From NCBI GenBank assembly GCA_929200295.1, contig CAKMZE010000062.1:1-7234 (forward strand): a stretch of DNA of 7,234 nt, given 5' to 3'. A program made the position numbers and the translations under genes. Every line of letters begins with the position of its first letter. Positions within the stretch are counted from its first letter, which is position 1. Of this stretch, positions 1 through 6,382 are shown in pieces. Under the pieces are notes generated by a model. That model had not been told where the DNA came from. It saw only the letters and a list, made by a program, of their open reading frames with translations, and searched no databases. This stretch comes from an uncultured Alphaproteobacteria bacterium. Its GTDB lineage: Bacteria; Pseudomonadota; Alphaproteobacteria; Rhodobacterales; Rhodobacteraceae.

Positions 1-2755
1 TTTTTCCACCACCGTAACCGCCTTCAGGACCGATATCAATAATGTAATCTGCCGTTTTCACCACATCCAAGTTATGTTCAATCACGATCACTGAATTGCC
101 CTGATCAACAAGCTCGTGCAGCACCTCAAGCAGTTTGCGCACATCCTCAAAATGCAGACCTGTCGTCGGTTCATCTAGGATATAGAGCGTGCGCCCGGTT
201 GAACGGCGCGCGAGCTCTTTGGACAACTTCACACGCTGCGCCTCTCCCCCCGAAAGGGTCGTGGCCTGTTGACCAACCTTAATATAGCCCAAACCCACAC
301 GACAAAGCGCATCCATCTTTTCGCGGATCGACGGCACGGCGCTAAAAAACTCTTGTGCATCCTCAACGGTCATGCCCAAAACGTCTGCGATGCTTTTGCC
401 CTTAAACTTAATCTCCAAGGTTTCGCGATTATACCGCGCGCCCTTACAGCTTTCGCAAGTCACATAGACATCTGGCAAAAAGTGCATCTCAATTTTGATC
501 ACACCGTCGCCTTGGCAGGCCTCGCATCGCCCGCCTTTGACGTTAAAGCTAAACCGCCCTGGCTTATATCCACGCGCCTTTGATTCTGGCAGGCCAGCGA
601 ACCAGTCGCGAATGGGTGTAAAGGCACCTGTATAAGTCGCAGGGTTTGACCGCGGCGTCCGGCCAATTGGCCGTTGATCGATATCAATCACCTTATCAAG
701 GTGCTCAAAGCCTTTGATCGTTTCACAAGGGGCTGGCGCTTGGCGCGCGCCGTTCAGCTTAACAGCCGCGTTCTTAAACAATGTCTCAATCGTGAGCGTC
801 GATTTACCGCCGCCAGAGACTCCGGTGACACAAACAAATTGGCCAAGCGGGAAATCGGCTGTGACATTTTGCAGGTTGTTGCCGGTCGCCTTTACAACGG
901 TCAGCTTTTTGCCTTTTCCCTTGCGTCGCTTTTCAGGAACCGCGATTTCGCGTGCGCCAATAAGATATTGGCCTGTGATCGAGTTTTGATTGTCCATGAT
1001 CTCTTTGGGTGAGCCGTTTGCCACGACTTCGCCCCCGTGCACCCCGGCACCGGGCCCAATATCAAAGACGTAATCCGCCTCACGGATCGCCTCTTCGTCA
1101 TGTTCTATCACGATAACCGTGTTGCCCTGATCGCGCAGGTTTTTGAGCGTGGTTAGCAGCCTGTCATTGTCACGTTGGTGCAACCCAATGGACGGCTCAT
1201 CAAGTACATAAAGCACCCCTTGCAAACCCGATCCGATTTGCGAGGCCAGCCTGATCCGCTGGCTCTCACCACCAGACAAGGTGCCGGAATTGCGCGAAAG
1301 CGTCAGATAATCCAGACCCACATTATTCAGAAAGCCAATCCTTTCGCGGATCTCTTTCAAAATTGCATGGGCGATTTCGTTTTTTTGAGCCGTGAGATCC
1401 CCCGGCACTGTTTCACACCAATCAAGCGCCTCTTTGATCGACATCTGGACAACCTGCCCCACATGCAAACGGCCGATCTTGACCGCCAGCGCTTCTTGCC
1501 TGAGACGAAAGCCATCACATGTACCGCAATGGCGATTGCTTTGATATTGCTCAAACTCTTCACGGATCCAGTTGCTATCTGTTTCACGATAACGGCGCTG
1601 CATGTTGGGGATCACGCCTTCAAAAACGCGTTCCACCTGATACACGCGCCCGCCTTCATCGTAGCGGAATTTAATTTCTTCTTTGCCTGATCCACGCAAG
1701 AAAACCTCTTGGATCTTCGGGTCGAGATCTTTCCACCGGGCGTTTTTGTTGAACCCGTAATGTTTCGCAATGGCTTCAATGGTTTGCAGGAAATAGGGCG
1801 ACTTTCCTTTGCGCCAAGGCGCAAGTGCGCCATCCGCAATCTTGAGCGTCACATCAGGGACGACCAATTGCTCATCAAAGAACAGTTCCACCCCAAGTCC
1901 ATCACACTCCGGGCAAGCCCCAAAGGGTGCGTTAAACGAAAATAACCGTGGCTCAATCTCAGGAATGGTAAAGCCCGAGACCGGGCATGCGAAATTCTCT
2001 GAAAATGTGATGCGCTCGGGCTCGCCTTCGCTGGGCGCTGTTTCCAGCACAGAAATACCATCAGCCAGGTCAAGCGCAGTGCGGAAACTATCGGCCAGAC
2101 GCGTCTCTAGCCCATCGCGCACCACAATCCGGTCAACAACAACATCAATATTGTGGCGGAATTTTTTATCTAATGTGGGCGGCTCATCCAGCTCATAAAA
2201 CGCACCATCGACCTTAACACGCTGAAAACCTTGCTTGCGCAGTTCAAGAAACTCTTTGCGGTATTCGCCTTTCCGGTCACGGATAATCGGCGCAAGAAGG
2301 TATCCTCTGGTGCCCTCTTCCATCGCCATGACACGATCAACCATGTCCTGCACCTGCTGCGCCTCAATCGGTAGACCCGTTGCAGGGGAATAGGGCGTAC
2401 CCACACGCGCAAACAAAAGACGTAAGTAATCGTAAATCTCAGTAATTGTTCCCACGGTAGAACGCGGGTTTTTCGATGTTGTCTTTTGCTCAATAGAGAT
2501 CGCAGGTGAGAGGCCAGAAATATGATCAACGTCGGGTTTTTCCATCATATCAAGGAACTGGCGCGCATATGCGCTAAGGCTCTCAACATAGCGCCGCTGG
2601 CCCTCAGCATAGATCGTATCAAACGCCAGAGAAGATTTACCCGAGCCAGATAGCCCCGTAATCACAACAAGCTGATTGCGCGGAATATCGACATCGATGC
2701 CCTTGAGATTATGCTCGCGCGCGCCGCGCACTTCGATATTTTTCAGCTCAGACAT
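1..2755 (-). CDS. uvrA: UvrA, excinuclease ABC subunit A (3' end cut by the window edge)
   Basis: UvrA is the damage-sensing ABC-type ATPase of nucleotide excision repair; as a dimer it loads UvrB at DNA lesions in the cytoplasm. The reverse frame stays open from the ATG at 2755 to the window edge, about 918 codons, and aligns throughout with E. coli UvrA (940 aa, from memory), so only a few dozen C-terminal residues are missing. Visible in order: Walker A GLSGSGKSS (residues 34-42), a cysteine zinc module (C281, C284, C410, C413), ABC signature LSGGES (493-498), Walker B LDEPSIGLH, second Walker A GVSGGGKST (K651), second zinc finger (C744, C747, C767, C770), signature LSGGEA (834-839) and LDEPTTGLH. 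The start MSELKNIEVRGAREHNLKG is typical of the family. Only a G-rich, weak ribosome site (GGGGGT) precedes the ATG. An SOS box lies 64 bp upstream. I saw no frameshift or missing key residue. Confidence 0.98.
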   Translation of the reverse strand, partial: MSELKNIEVRGAREHNLKGIDVDIPRNQLVVITGLSGSGKSSLAFDTIYAEGQRRYVESLSAYARQFLDMMEKPDVDHISGLSPAISIEQKTTSKNPRSTVGTITEIYDYLRLLFARVGTPYSPATGLPIEAQQVQDMVDRVMAMEEGTRGYLLAPIIRDRKGEYRKEFLELRKQGFQRVKVDGAFYELDEPPTLDKKFRHNIDVVVDRIVVRDGLETRLADSFRTALDLADGISVLETAPSEGEPERITFSENFACPVSGFTIPEIEPRLFSFNAPFGACPECDGLGVELFFDEQLVVPDVTLKIADGALAPWRKGKSPYFLQTIEAIAKHYGFNKNARWKDLDPKIQEVFLRGSGKEEIKFRYDEGGRVYQVERVFEGVIPNMQRRYRETDSNWIREEFEQYQSNRHCGTCDGFRLRQEALAVKIGRLHVGQVVQMSIKEALDWCETVPGDLTAQKNEIAHAILKEIRERIGFLNNVGLDYLTLSRNSGTLSGGESQRIRLASQIGSGLQGVLYVLDEPSIGLHQRDNDRLLTTLKNLRDQGNTVIVIEHDEEAIREADYVFDIGPGAGVHGGEVVANGSPKEIMDNQNSITGQYLIGAREIAVPEKRRKGKGKKLTVVKATGNNLQNVTADFPLGQFVCVTGVSGGGKSTLTIETLFKNAAVKLNGARQAPAPCETIKGFEHLDKVIDIDQRPIGRTPRSNPATYTGAFTPIRDWFAGLPESKARGYKPGRFSFNVKGGRCEACQGDGVIKIEMHFLPDVYVTCESCKGARYNRETLEIKFKGKSIADVLGMTVEDAQEFFSAVPSIREKMDALCRVGLGYIKVGQQATTLSGGEAQRVKLSKELARRSTGRTLYILDEPTTGLHFEDVRKLLEVLHELVDQGNSVIVIEHNLDVVKTADYIIDIGPEGGYGGGK

Positions 2756-2778
2756 AAGTACCCCCAATAGTCTGTATA

Positions 2779-2807
2779 GACATAGGGCAACATTGAGAAT
2801 GTTCCAA
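2779..2807 (-). promoter_or_regulatory. Possible uvrA promoter (weak match)
   Basis: On the minus strand TTGGAA (plus 2802-2807) and TATGTC (plus 2779-2784) are separated by exactly 17 bp, immediately downstream of the SOS box. The -35 match is fair and the -10 match is poor. An alternative -10, TATACA at plus 2773-2778, lacks a good partner. The placement fits LexA blocking RNA polymerase, but the start site cannot be fixed from sequence. Confidence 0.3.
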
Positions 2808-2818
2808 GCCAAATATAA

Positions 2819-2833
2819 GAACGTTCCGTGAAC
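2819..2833 (-). promoter_or_regulatory. LexA (SOS) box of uvrA, alphaproteobacterial type
   Basis: Read on the uvrA strand this is GTTC-ACGGAAC-GTTC, an exact GTTC-N7-GTTC direct repeat (plus strand GAAC at 2819-2822 and 2830-2833). That direct repeat is the known LexA operator of Rhodobacter and other Alphaproteobacteria, different from the CTGT-N8-ACAG palindrome of E. coli, and uvrA is a classic member of that regulon. It lies 64 bp upstream of the uvrA ATG, in the expected orientation and just upstream of the possible promoter hexamers at 2779-2807. LexA repression and induction by DNA damage are inferred. Confidence 0.8.
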
Positions 2834-2886
2834 CCGACCGCAGAATACTATATGTATATCCTATTGCTAAAACTACCCCTTTTTAG

Positions 2887-3165
2887 CCAAAAACGCGTAC
2901 ACTCCGGTGGGATCATGCAGATGTGCCCGAGGCATATGGCAAGAACCTCGCAAATATGTTCCCGTTTTATGATTGGCTTTTTGGGACGTATTACGAAGCA
3001 GGCCTCTGTACCGCGCGAATGGGCGCGCTGGATACTGGTGTGCCAGATAAAAACCCAATCGCGATTTATATCCACCCGTTTATCGCATGGAACGATATGA
3101 TTGTGCGACGTCTACGTAAGCGTAAGCAAAAGGTATCAAAGACGATGATTACACCTGCTGAATGA
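2887..3165 (+). pseudogene. C-terminal remnant of a sterol desaturase / fatty acid hydroxylase family protein
   Basis: The frame from a TAG at 2884 to the TGA at 3163-3165 encodes about 92 residues resembling the end of integral-membrane di-iron sterol desaturase/fatty acid hydroxylase proteins. Family-like segments are WDHADVPEAYGKNLANMFPF and YDWLFGTYYEAG, then a basic tail (RRLRKRKQK). Intact members are usually some 250-400 aa, with several membrane helices and three histidine boxes. Here none of the helices and no complete box is present, and no homologous stretch is visible upstream before the stop. Near 2902-2916 the frame reads LRWDH where family members often have HRWHH; CTC and GAT are each one base from His codons, which suggests the last box has been mutated. 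A GTG at 2923 could start an 80-aa ORF, but no convincing ribosome site precedes it. Best read as a non-functional relic; the family assignment is from recognised C-terminal motifs only. Confidence 0.62.
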
Positions 3166-3293
3166 CCTTTAATTTTCTAAACGGTAGAGCGATCCAGCGC
3201 TAAATGGGCGCGCATATCTGCACCCTATGACTGATGGCGCATTTAACGACACCCCCGTCAATACGCAAAGATGTCGTGCGAAAGGAGACAGTT
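3166..3293. other. Short intergenic stretch upstream of the outer-membrane protein gene
   Basis: This stretch separates the desaturase remnant from the outer-membrane protein gene and must hold the latter's promoter, but I see no convincing -35/-10 pair, RNA gene or terminator. The only clear signal is the ribosome binding site AAGGAGA at 3282-3288, five bases before the ATG at 3294. Confidence 0.5.
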
Positions 3294-3926
3294 ATGATTC
3301 GTACAACATTAATTTCTTTATATGCATCCACATCATTCATTGCGTTTAGCACATCTGCTCATGCGCAGGACATGGGCGTCGAAACGGGTGTTTCTAGCCT
3401 TGGTTTCTATATTGCACCCGATATGGAAGTTGCGGACTCGATTCGTGTGCGCGCGCCTTTGTATTTTGCAAGCACGAAGAGCACATTTGATTACGACGGA
3501 AATGATATCGATACTTCATTATCGATCACCTCCCCAAGTATTTTGGCGGATTACTATCTGGGCGAGAGCGGGTTTCGTATCTCAGCTGGGATCGCAATCG
3601 GCGGATATACCTTTGATGGTGATATGACGAACCCCACGTTAGATGGTGTCGCATTTAATGGTGATTTTGGCCTAAAGGTCGAGCAAGACAACAAAGTGGC
3701 GCCAATTCTCGCGATTGGATATCGTTATGCATTTGATGAGAACTGGGGAGTTTCGGCAGAGCTTGGTGCGCGGATCACAACATTGAAGCTTAGCACGACT
3801 GGACAAGAGACACTGACAGGGCAGGACCGTATTGATTTTGATGAGAGCATCGCTGAAATCAACGATGATCTCGCTGACTATCAAGCTATTCCTTATCTCT
3901 CACTCGGGTTAAGTTACAGGTTTTAA
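3294..3926 (+). CDS. Outer-membrane beta-barrel protein, function unknown
   Basis: This encodes a 210-aa secreted protein. The start at 3294 is chosen because a strong ribosome site (AAGGAGA, 3282-3288) precedes it and a signal peptide follows directly: MIRTT, a hydrophobic stretch, then a likely signal peptidase I site after AHA (about residue 24). An in-frame start at 3234 would put 20 polar residues before the signal peptide. The mature part has alternating aromatic/hydrophobic strands, with acidic turns such as DYDGNDID and FDGDM, and ends in LSLGLSYRF; a terminal aromatic residue is the usual outer-membrane insertion signal recognised by the BAM machinery. The pattern (YDGD turn, a G-F-R-x-S-A-G strand, an acidic helix-like segment near DESIAEINDDLADYQ before the last strand) recalls a proteobacterial family of small barrels annotated only as outer membrane protein. 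Substrate or porin activity cannot be inferred. It ends shortly before a pair of GC-rich hairpins. Confidence 0.8.
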   Translation: MIRTTLISLYASTSFIAFSTSAHAQDMGVETGVSSLGFYIAPDMEVADSIRVRAPLYFASTKSTFDYDGNDIDTSLSITSPSILADYYLGESGFRISAGIAIGGYTFDGDMTNPTLDGVAFNGDFGLKVEQDNKVAPILAIGYRYAFDENWGVSAELGARITTLKLSTTGQETLTGQDRIDFDESIAEINDDLADYQAIPYLSLGLSYRF

Positions 3927-3947
3927 GCCAATTCGCGTTGGGGAAAC

Positions 3948-3969
3948 GTCTGGGGGGCAGCCCCCAGAC
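3948..3969. repeat. GC-rich hairpin, unit 1 of a tandem pair (possible terminator)
   Basis: A perfect 9-bp stem, GTCTGGGGG (3948-3956) with CCCCCAGAC (3961-3969), closes a 4-base GCAG loop. It starts 22 bp after the outer-membrane protein stop codon. No T-run follows on either strand, so a classic intrinsic terminator is not shown, although a stem this strong could protect the 3' end of the mRNA or help stop transcription. Its right part is nearly repeated in unit 2. Confidence 0.6.
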
Positions 3970-3980
3970 AAGACCAATCC

Positions 3981-4007
3981 CTGGGGGCCAGCCCCCAGAC
4001 CCCCGGG
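3981..4007. repeat. GC-rich hairpin, unit 2, with CCCCCGGGATATTT tail
   Basis: An 8-bp perfect stem, CTGGGGGC (3981-3988) with GCCCCCAG (3991-3998), has a 2-base gap and runs into CCCCCGGGATATTT. It shares the GGGGG-CAG-CCCCCAGAC core with unit 1, so it is a diverged direct copy. The short T-run in ATATTT makes it the better terminator candidate for the plus-strand gene. From memory, hairpins of this composition with this tail recur between genes in Rhodobacteraceae; that would need a genome search to confirm. Confidence 0.55.
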
Positions 4008-4063
4008 ATATTTCAAAACCTAAGAATGGCAAAATATGTAATTTTGTCGTAAATGCAGGCGGC

Positions 4064-4537
4064 TTACGGCAGGTCAGCAAGTGGCAAAGCGACTGTTGAT
4101 TTGATCTCTTCCATCGATAAAAGAGCCGTGACGTTGTGAACCCGCACTTCTGAAATCAAAGCTTGGTAAAACACATCATATGCCCGTGCGTTTTTCACAC
4201 GCACCTTGAGGATGTAATCGATATCGCCTGCAAGACGATGTGCCTCTTGCACCTCAGGGCGGGCTTTCAGAGCGTTTAGAAACGCCTGCTGCCACTCTGC
4301 GTCATGGGCGGATGTGCGGATCAGGACGAAAAAGCAGGCCTCAAAGCCCAGCGCCTCGGCGTCTAATATCACAGTCTGCTGACCAATGACCCCGGCATCG
4401 CGTAATTTGCGGATTCGATTCCACACTGGGGTCTTTGAGCTGCTCACACGCTTGGCGATTTCATCCAGTGACTGCCCCGCATCGCGCTGCATCTCGGAAA
4501 GGATTTTCCGATCCATGTCATCAATCCGTACAGACAT
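4064..4537 (-). CDS. Lrp/AsnC family transcriptional regulator, probably of the cysG-cysI cluster
   Basis: This encodes a 157-aa DNA-binding regulator. Residues 5-64 form the AsnC-type winged helix-turn-helix (DDMDRKILSEMQRDAGQ, then SLDEIAKRV and the recognition segment SKTPVWNRIRKLRDAGVI). Residues of about 68-145 form the RAM effector-binding and oligomerisation domain, with the hallmark LAGDIDYILKV (102-112) and the typical end SMEEIKSTVALPL. Length is normal for the family. The ATG at 4537 is preferred over one 27 bases upstream because AAGGAGA (4545-4551) sits 7 bases before it and because homologues begin close to the IDDMDRKIL segment. It is divergent from cysG with a 136-bp shared region, a layout usual for local regulators. 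RAM domains generally bind amino acids; a sulfur-related ligand such as cysteine is a guess from context. Confidence 0.92.
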   Translation of the reverse strand: MSVRIDDMDRKILSEMQRDAGQSLDEIAKRVSSSKTPVWNRIRKLRDAGVIGQQTVILDAEALGFEACFFVLIRTSAHDAEWQQAFLNALKARPEVQEAHRLAGDIDYILKVRVKNARAYDVFYQALISEVRVHNVTALLSMEEIKSTVALPLADLP

Positions 4538-4673
4538 TCCTTCATCTCCTTTATATTGCGACACATGGTTCTATTGGCGCGCAATTTGAAACATACGTCC
4601 TTATGTGTGCCGCTCATGATGTAATTTACGGGAAAATATTCTATTTCTTGATAAAGTTCAATGTGAGTGTGCA
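4538..4673. promoter_or_regulatory. Divergent promoter region between the Lrp-type regulator and cysG
   Basis: This AT-rich 136-bp region must carry promoters for both directions. Visible elements are the regulator's ribosome site (4545-4551), an imperfect dyad at 4589-4608 and an Lrp-consensus-like site at 4629-4643. I cannot place a convincing -35/-10 pair for either gene. The cysG ATG is preceded only by a weak ribosome site (GTGAG, 4663-4667). Confidence 0.6.
4629..4643 (-). promoter_or_regulatory. Candidate Lrp-family operator upstream of cysG
   Basis: Read on the minus strand, TAGAATATTTTCCCG matches the E. coli Lrp consensus YAGHAWATTWTDCTR at 13 of 15 positions (mismatches at positions 12 and 14). 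It ends 30 bp before the cysG ATG, where a bound regulator would overlap the likely promoter. The E. coli consensus may not describe this distant paralogue, and AT-rich DNA produces chance matches, so this is a candidate only. Confidence 0.4.
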
Positions 4674-6062
4674 ATGCAACATTTTCCAATCTTTCTAAAT
4701 GTCGCGGGTAAGCGCATCGTCGTCTCTGGCGGTGGGGATGCTGCGGTTGCCAAACTGCGGCTTTTACTGAAAACCCGAGCACGGGTGTCAGTGTTTGCAA
4801 ACGACCCGGCTGAAGAGATACGCAATTGGGCCAAAGACGGCAAACTGCATTTGGTCACACGGGCTGTGACCCATGGCGATATGATCTGTGCCGCATTATT
4901 TTACGGCGCCAATGAAGACGCCACAGAAGACGCGCGCGCCGCAGCCATTGCCCATGCAGAAGGGGCATTGGTCAATATCGTCGATGACCTCAGCGACAGC
5001 CAGTTTATCACCCCTGCCATTGTTGACCGCGATCCTGTTGTTGTAGCCATTGGCACCGAAGGCGCCGCACCAGTTGTCGCCCGTAAAATCAAGGCCGATC
5101 TTGAGGCGCTATTACCCACAACGCTTGGCCGCTTGGCAAAGATTGGCAAAGGGTTCCGCCACGCAGTCAACGCCCTGCCCTTTGGCGCAAAGCGACGCAA
5201 CTTTTGGTCTGCGTTTTACTTTGATGTCGGGCCGAAGGCGATTGAGCAAGATGAGGCGAGCGTGCAACCCGCCCTTGAGGCTTTGCTAGATACGCATCTT
5301 CATATGCCCGAAAAGCAAGGTCATGTTGATCTGGTGGGTGCAGGCCCCGGCGACCCTGAGCTACTGACGCTCAAAGCACGCAAGGCATTGGATAAAGCCG
5401 ATGTTGTGATTTATGACCGCCTTGTCTCACCTGATATTCTTGAGCTAGCCCGGCGCGAGGCCATATTGATCGAGGCCGGCAAAACCGGGTTTGGTCAGGC
5501 GATGCCGCAATCCCAGATTAATGAGCTGATCACAACGCATGCCCAAAAGGGCCATCATATTGTGCGTCTTAAATCAGGTGATCCAACCGTTTTTGGACGT
5601 TTAGACGAGGAAATCACCGCATGCGAAGAGGCTGAGATCAGCTGGCGTGTGATCCCCGGCATTACCGCCGCATCAGCAGCGACAGCCGCCATTGGCCAAA
5701 GCCAGACCCAAAGGGGGCGCAATAGCAGTATCCGCTATCTCACCGGGCATAACACCAAAGGTTTTGCCGAACATGATTGGCGTGCGCTTGCCGCAGCTGG
5801 TGAGGTTGCCGCGATCTATATGGGCAAGCGCAGTGCGCGCTTTATTCAAGGGCGGCTCTTGATGCATGGGGCGCATCCCGCGACCCCTGTGACAATTATC
5901 GAAAACGCCAGCCGCGCAGATCAACGTGTCATTGGCACGCAGTTGAACATGTTAGAGCCCACGCTGACCAATGCAGCGCTGTCGGGCCCTGCCGTTGTGA
6001 TTTACGGTCTCGCACCTCGCGCAGCCGAGGCCGCCATACATCAAGAGGAGAAGGTTCAATGA
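4674..6062 (+). CDS. cysG: CysG, trifunctional siroheme synthase
   Basis: CysG makes siroheme from uroporphyrinogen III: two SAM-dependent methylations, NAD-dependent oxidation of precorrin-2, then iron insertion. The 462-aa length fits the fused enzyme. Residues 1-150 are the dehydrogenase/ferrochelatase half, with the start HFPIFLNVAGKRIVVSGGGD, a Rossmann glycine motif at 19-21 and the catalytic aspartate D104 in NIVDD. Residues of about 150-212 are the dimerisation part. Residues 216-450 are uroporphyrinogen-III C-methyltransferase, with VGAGPGDPELLTLKA (P225), YDRLV (D248), K270, LKSGDPTVFGR, IPGITAAS and YMG. Numbering matches E. coli CysG almost exactly. Position 128, a phosphorylated serine in Salmonella CysG, is threonine here, and LKGGDP reads LKSGDP. 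No upstream in-frame start was found. It overlaps the next gene by 4 bp (ATGA), implying translational coupling, and provides the cofactor for the reductase two genes downstream. Confidence 0.97.
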   Translation: MQHFPIFLNVAGKRIVVSGGGDAAVAKLRLLLKTRARVSVFANDPAEEIRNWAKDGKLHLVTRAVTHGDMICAALFYGANEDATEDARAAAIAHAEGALVNIVDDLSDSQFITPAIVDRDPVVVAIGTEGAAPVVARKIKADLEALLPTTLGRLAKIGKGFRHAVNALPFGAKRRNFWSAFYFDVGPKAIEQDEASVQPALEALLDTHLHMPEKQGHVDLVGAGPGDPELLTLKARKALDKADVVIYDRLVSPDILELARREAILIEAGKTGFGQAMPQSQINELITTHAQKGHHIVRLKSGDPTVFGRLDEEITACEEAEISWRVIPGITAASAATAAIGQSQTQRGRNSSIRYLTGHNTKGFAEHDWRALAAAGEVAAIYMGKRSARFIQGRLLMHGAHPATPVTIIENASRADQRVIGTQLNMLEPTLTNAALSGPAVVIYGLAPRAAEAAIHQEEKVQ

Positions 6063-6373
6063 GCCGCGCATTTTCCCCCAAAGTAGTCACCGCTAATGCG
6101 TTACGTGCAGGAGACGCCATTTGGTTCACAGCGCAATCCACATGGTCGGGCGATATCGCACAGGCTGAGGTTTTACACAGCGATGAGGCCGCGCAAGCCC
6201 GCTTGCTTGCGGCGCAATCACAACAACACCTCATTGCCGGGGCTTATTTGGCTGATGTCACCATGACAGACAACGGCCCTGCCCCCAGCCATTTCCGCGA
6301 GGCATTTCGCACACGCGGTCCTTCAAATTACCCGCATGGCAAACAAGAAAACGCCACAGCACACATATCCTAA
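6059..6373 (+). CDS. DUF2849 family protein, function unknown
   Basis: This encodes a 104-aa cytosolic protein with no signal peptide or membrane segment. The start SPKVVTANALRAGDAIWFTA, the central alanine-rich segment (EAAQARLLAAQSQQHLIAGAYLADV) and the motif SHFREAFRTRGPSNYPHG match my memory of DUF2849, a small alphaproteobacterial family found between cysG and the sulfite reductase gene. Its ATG overlaps the cysG stop (ATGA) and has a good ribosome site (GAGGAG, 6045-6050); the reductase gene starts 9 bp after its stop. Co-expression with siroheme synthesis and use is therefore very likely. Roles such as siroheme handling, assembly of the reductase or regulation are possible, but no catalytic motif is visible. 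Confidence 0.85.
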   Translation: MSRAFSPKVVTANALRAGDAIWFTAQSTWSGDIAQAEVLHSDEAAQARLLAAQSQQHLIAGAYLADVTMTDNGPAPSHFREAFRTRGPSNYPHGKQENATAHIS

Positions 6374-6382
6374 GGCAAACCA

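Noticed and set aside
1175..1690. 171-codon plus-strand open frame
   Set aside because: It is antisense to the conserved uvrA coding sequence, shows no recognisable domain, and its composition reflects the opposite-strand codons. The same applies to the other plus-strand frames at 269-2198.
2828..3100. 90-codon plus-strand open frame overlapping the desaturase remnant
   Set aside because: It is in a different frame from the family-like sequence, resembles nothing I know, and has no ribosome site.
3234..3293. Upstream start for the outer-membrane protein gene
   Set aside because: It would add 20 polar residues in front of a clear signal peptide, and the strong ribosome site belongs to the ATG at 3294.
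4538..4564. Nine-residue N-terminal extension of the Lrp-type regulator
   Set aside because: The added residues are encoded by the AAGGAGA ribosome site itself, and homologues begin close to the IDDMDRKIL segment.
4573..4585. ATTG-N5-CAAT inverted repeat in the divergent region
   Set aside because: Only four paired bases flank a GCGCG centre; this is too short to separate from chance.
4901..5200. 99-codon minus-strand open frame inside cysG
   Set aside because: It is a shadow of well-conserved cysG codons, with low-complexity alanine and serine content. Minus-strand frames at 5673-5924, 5929-6234 and 6569-6931 are rejected for the same reason.
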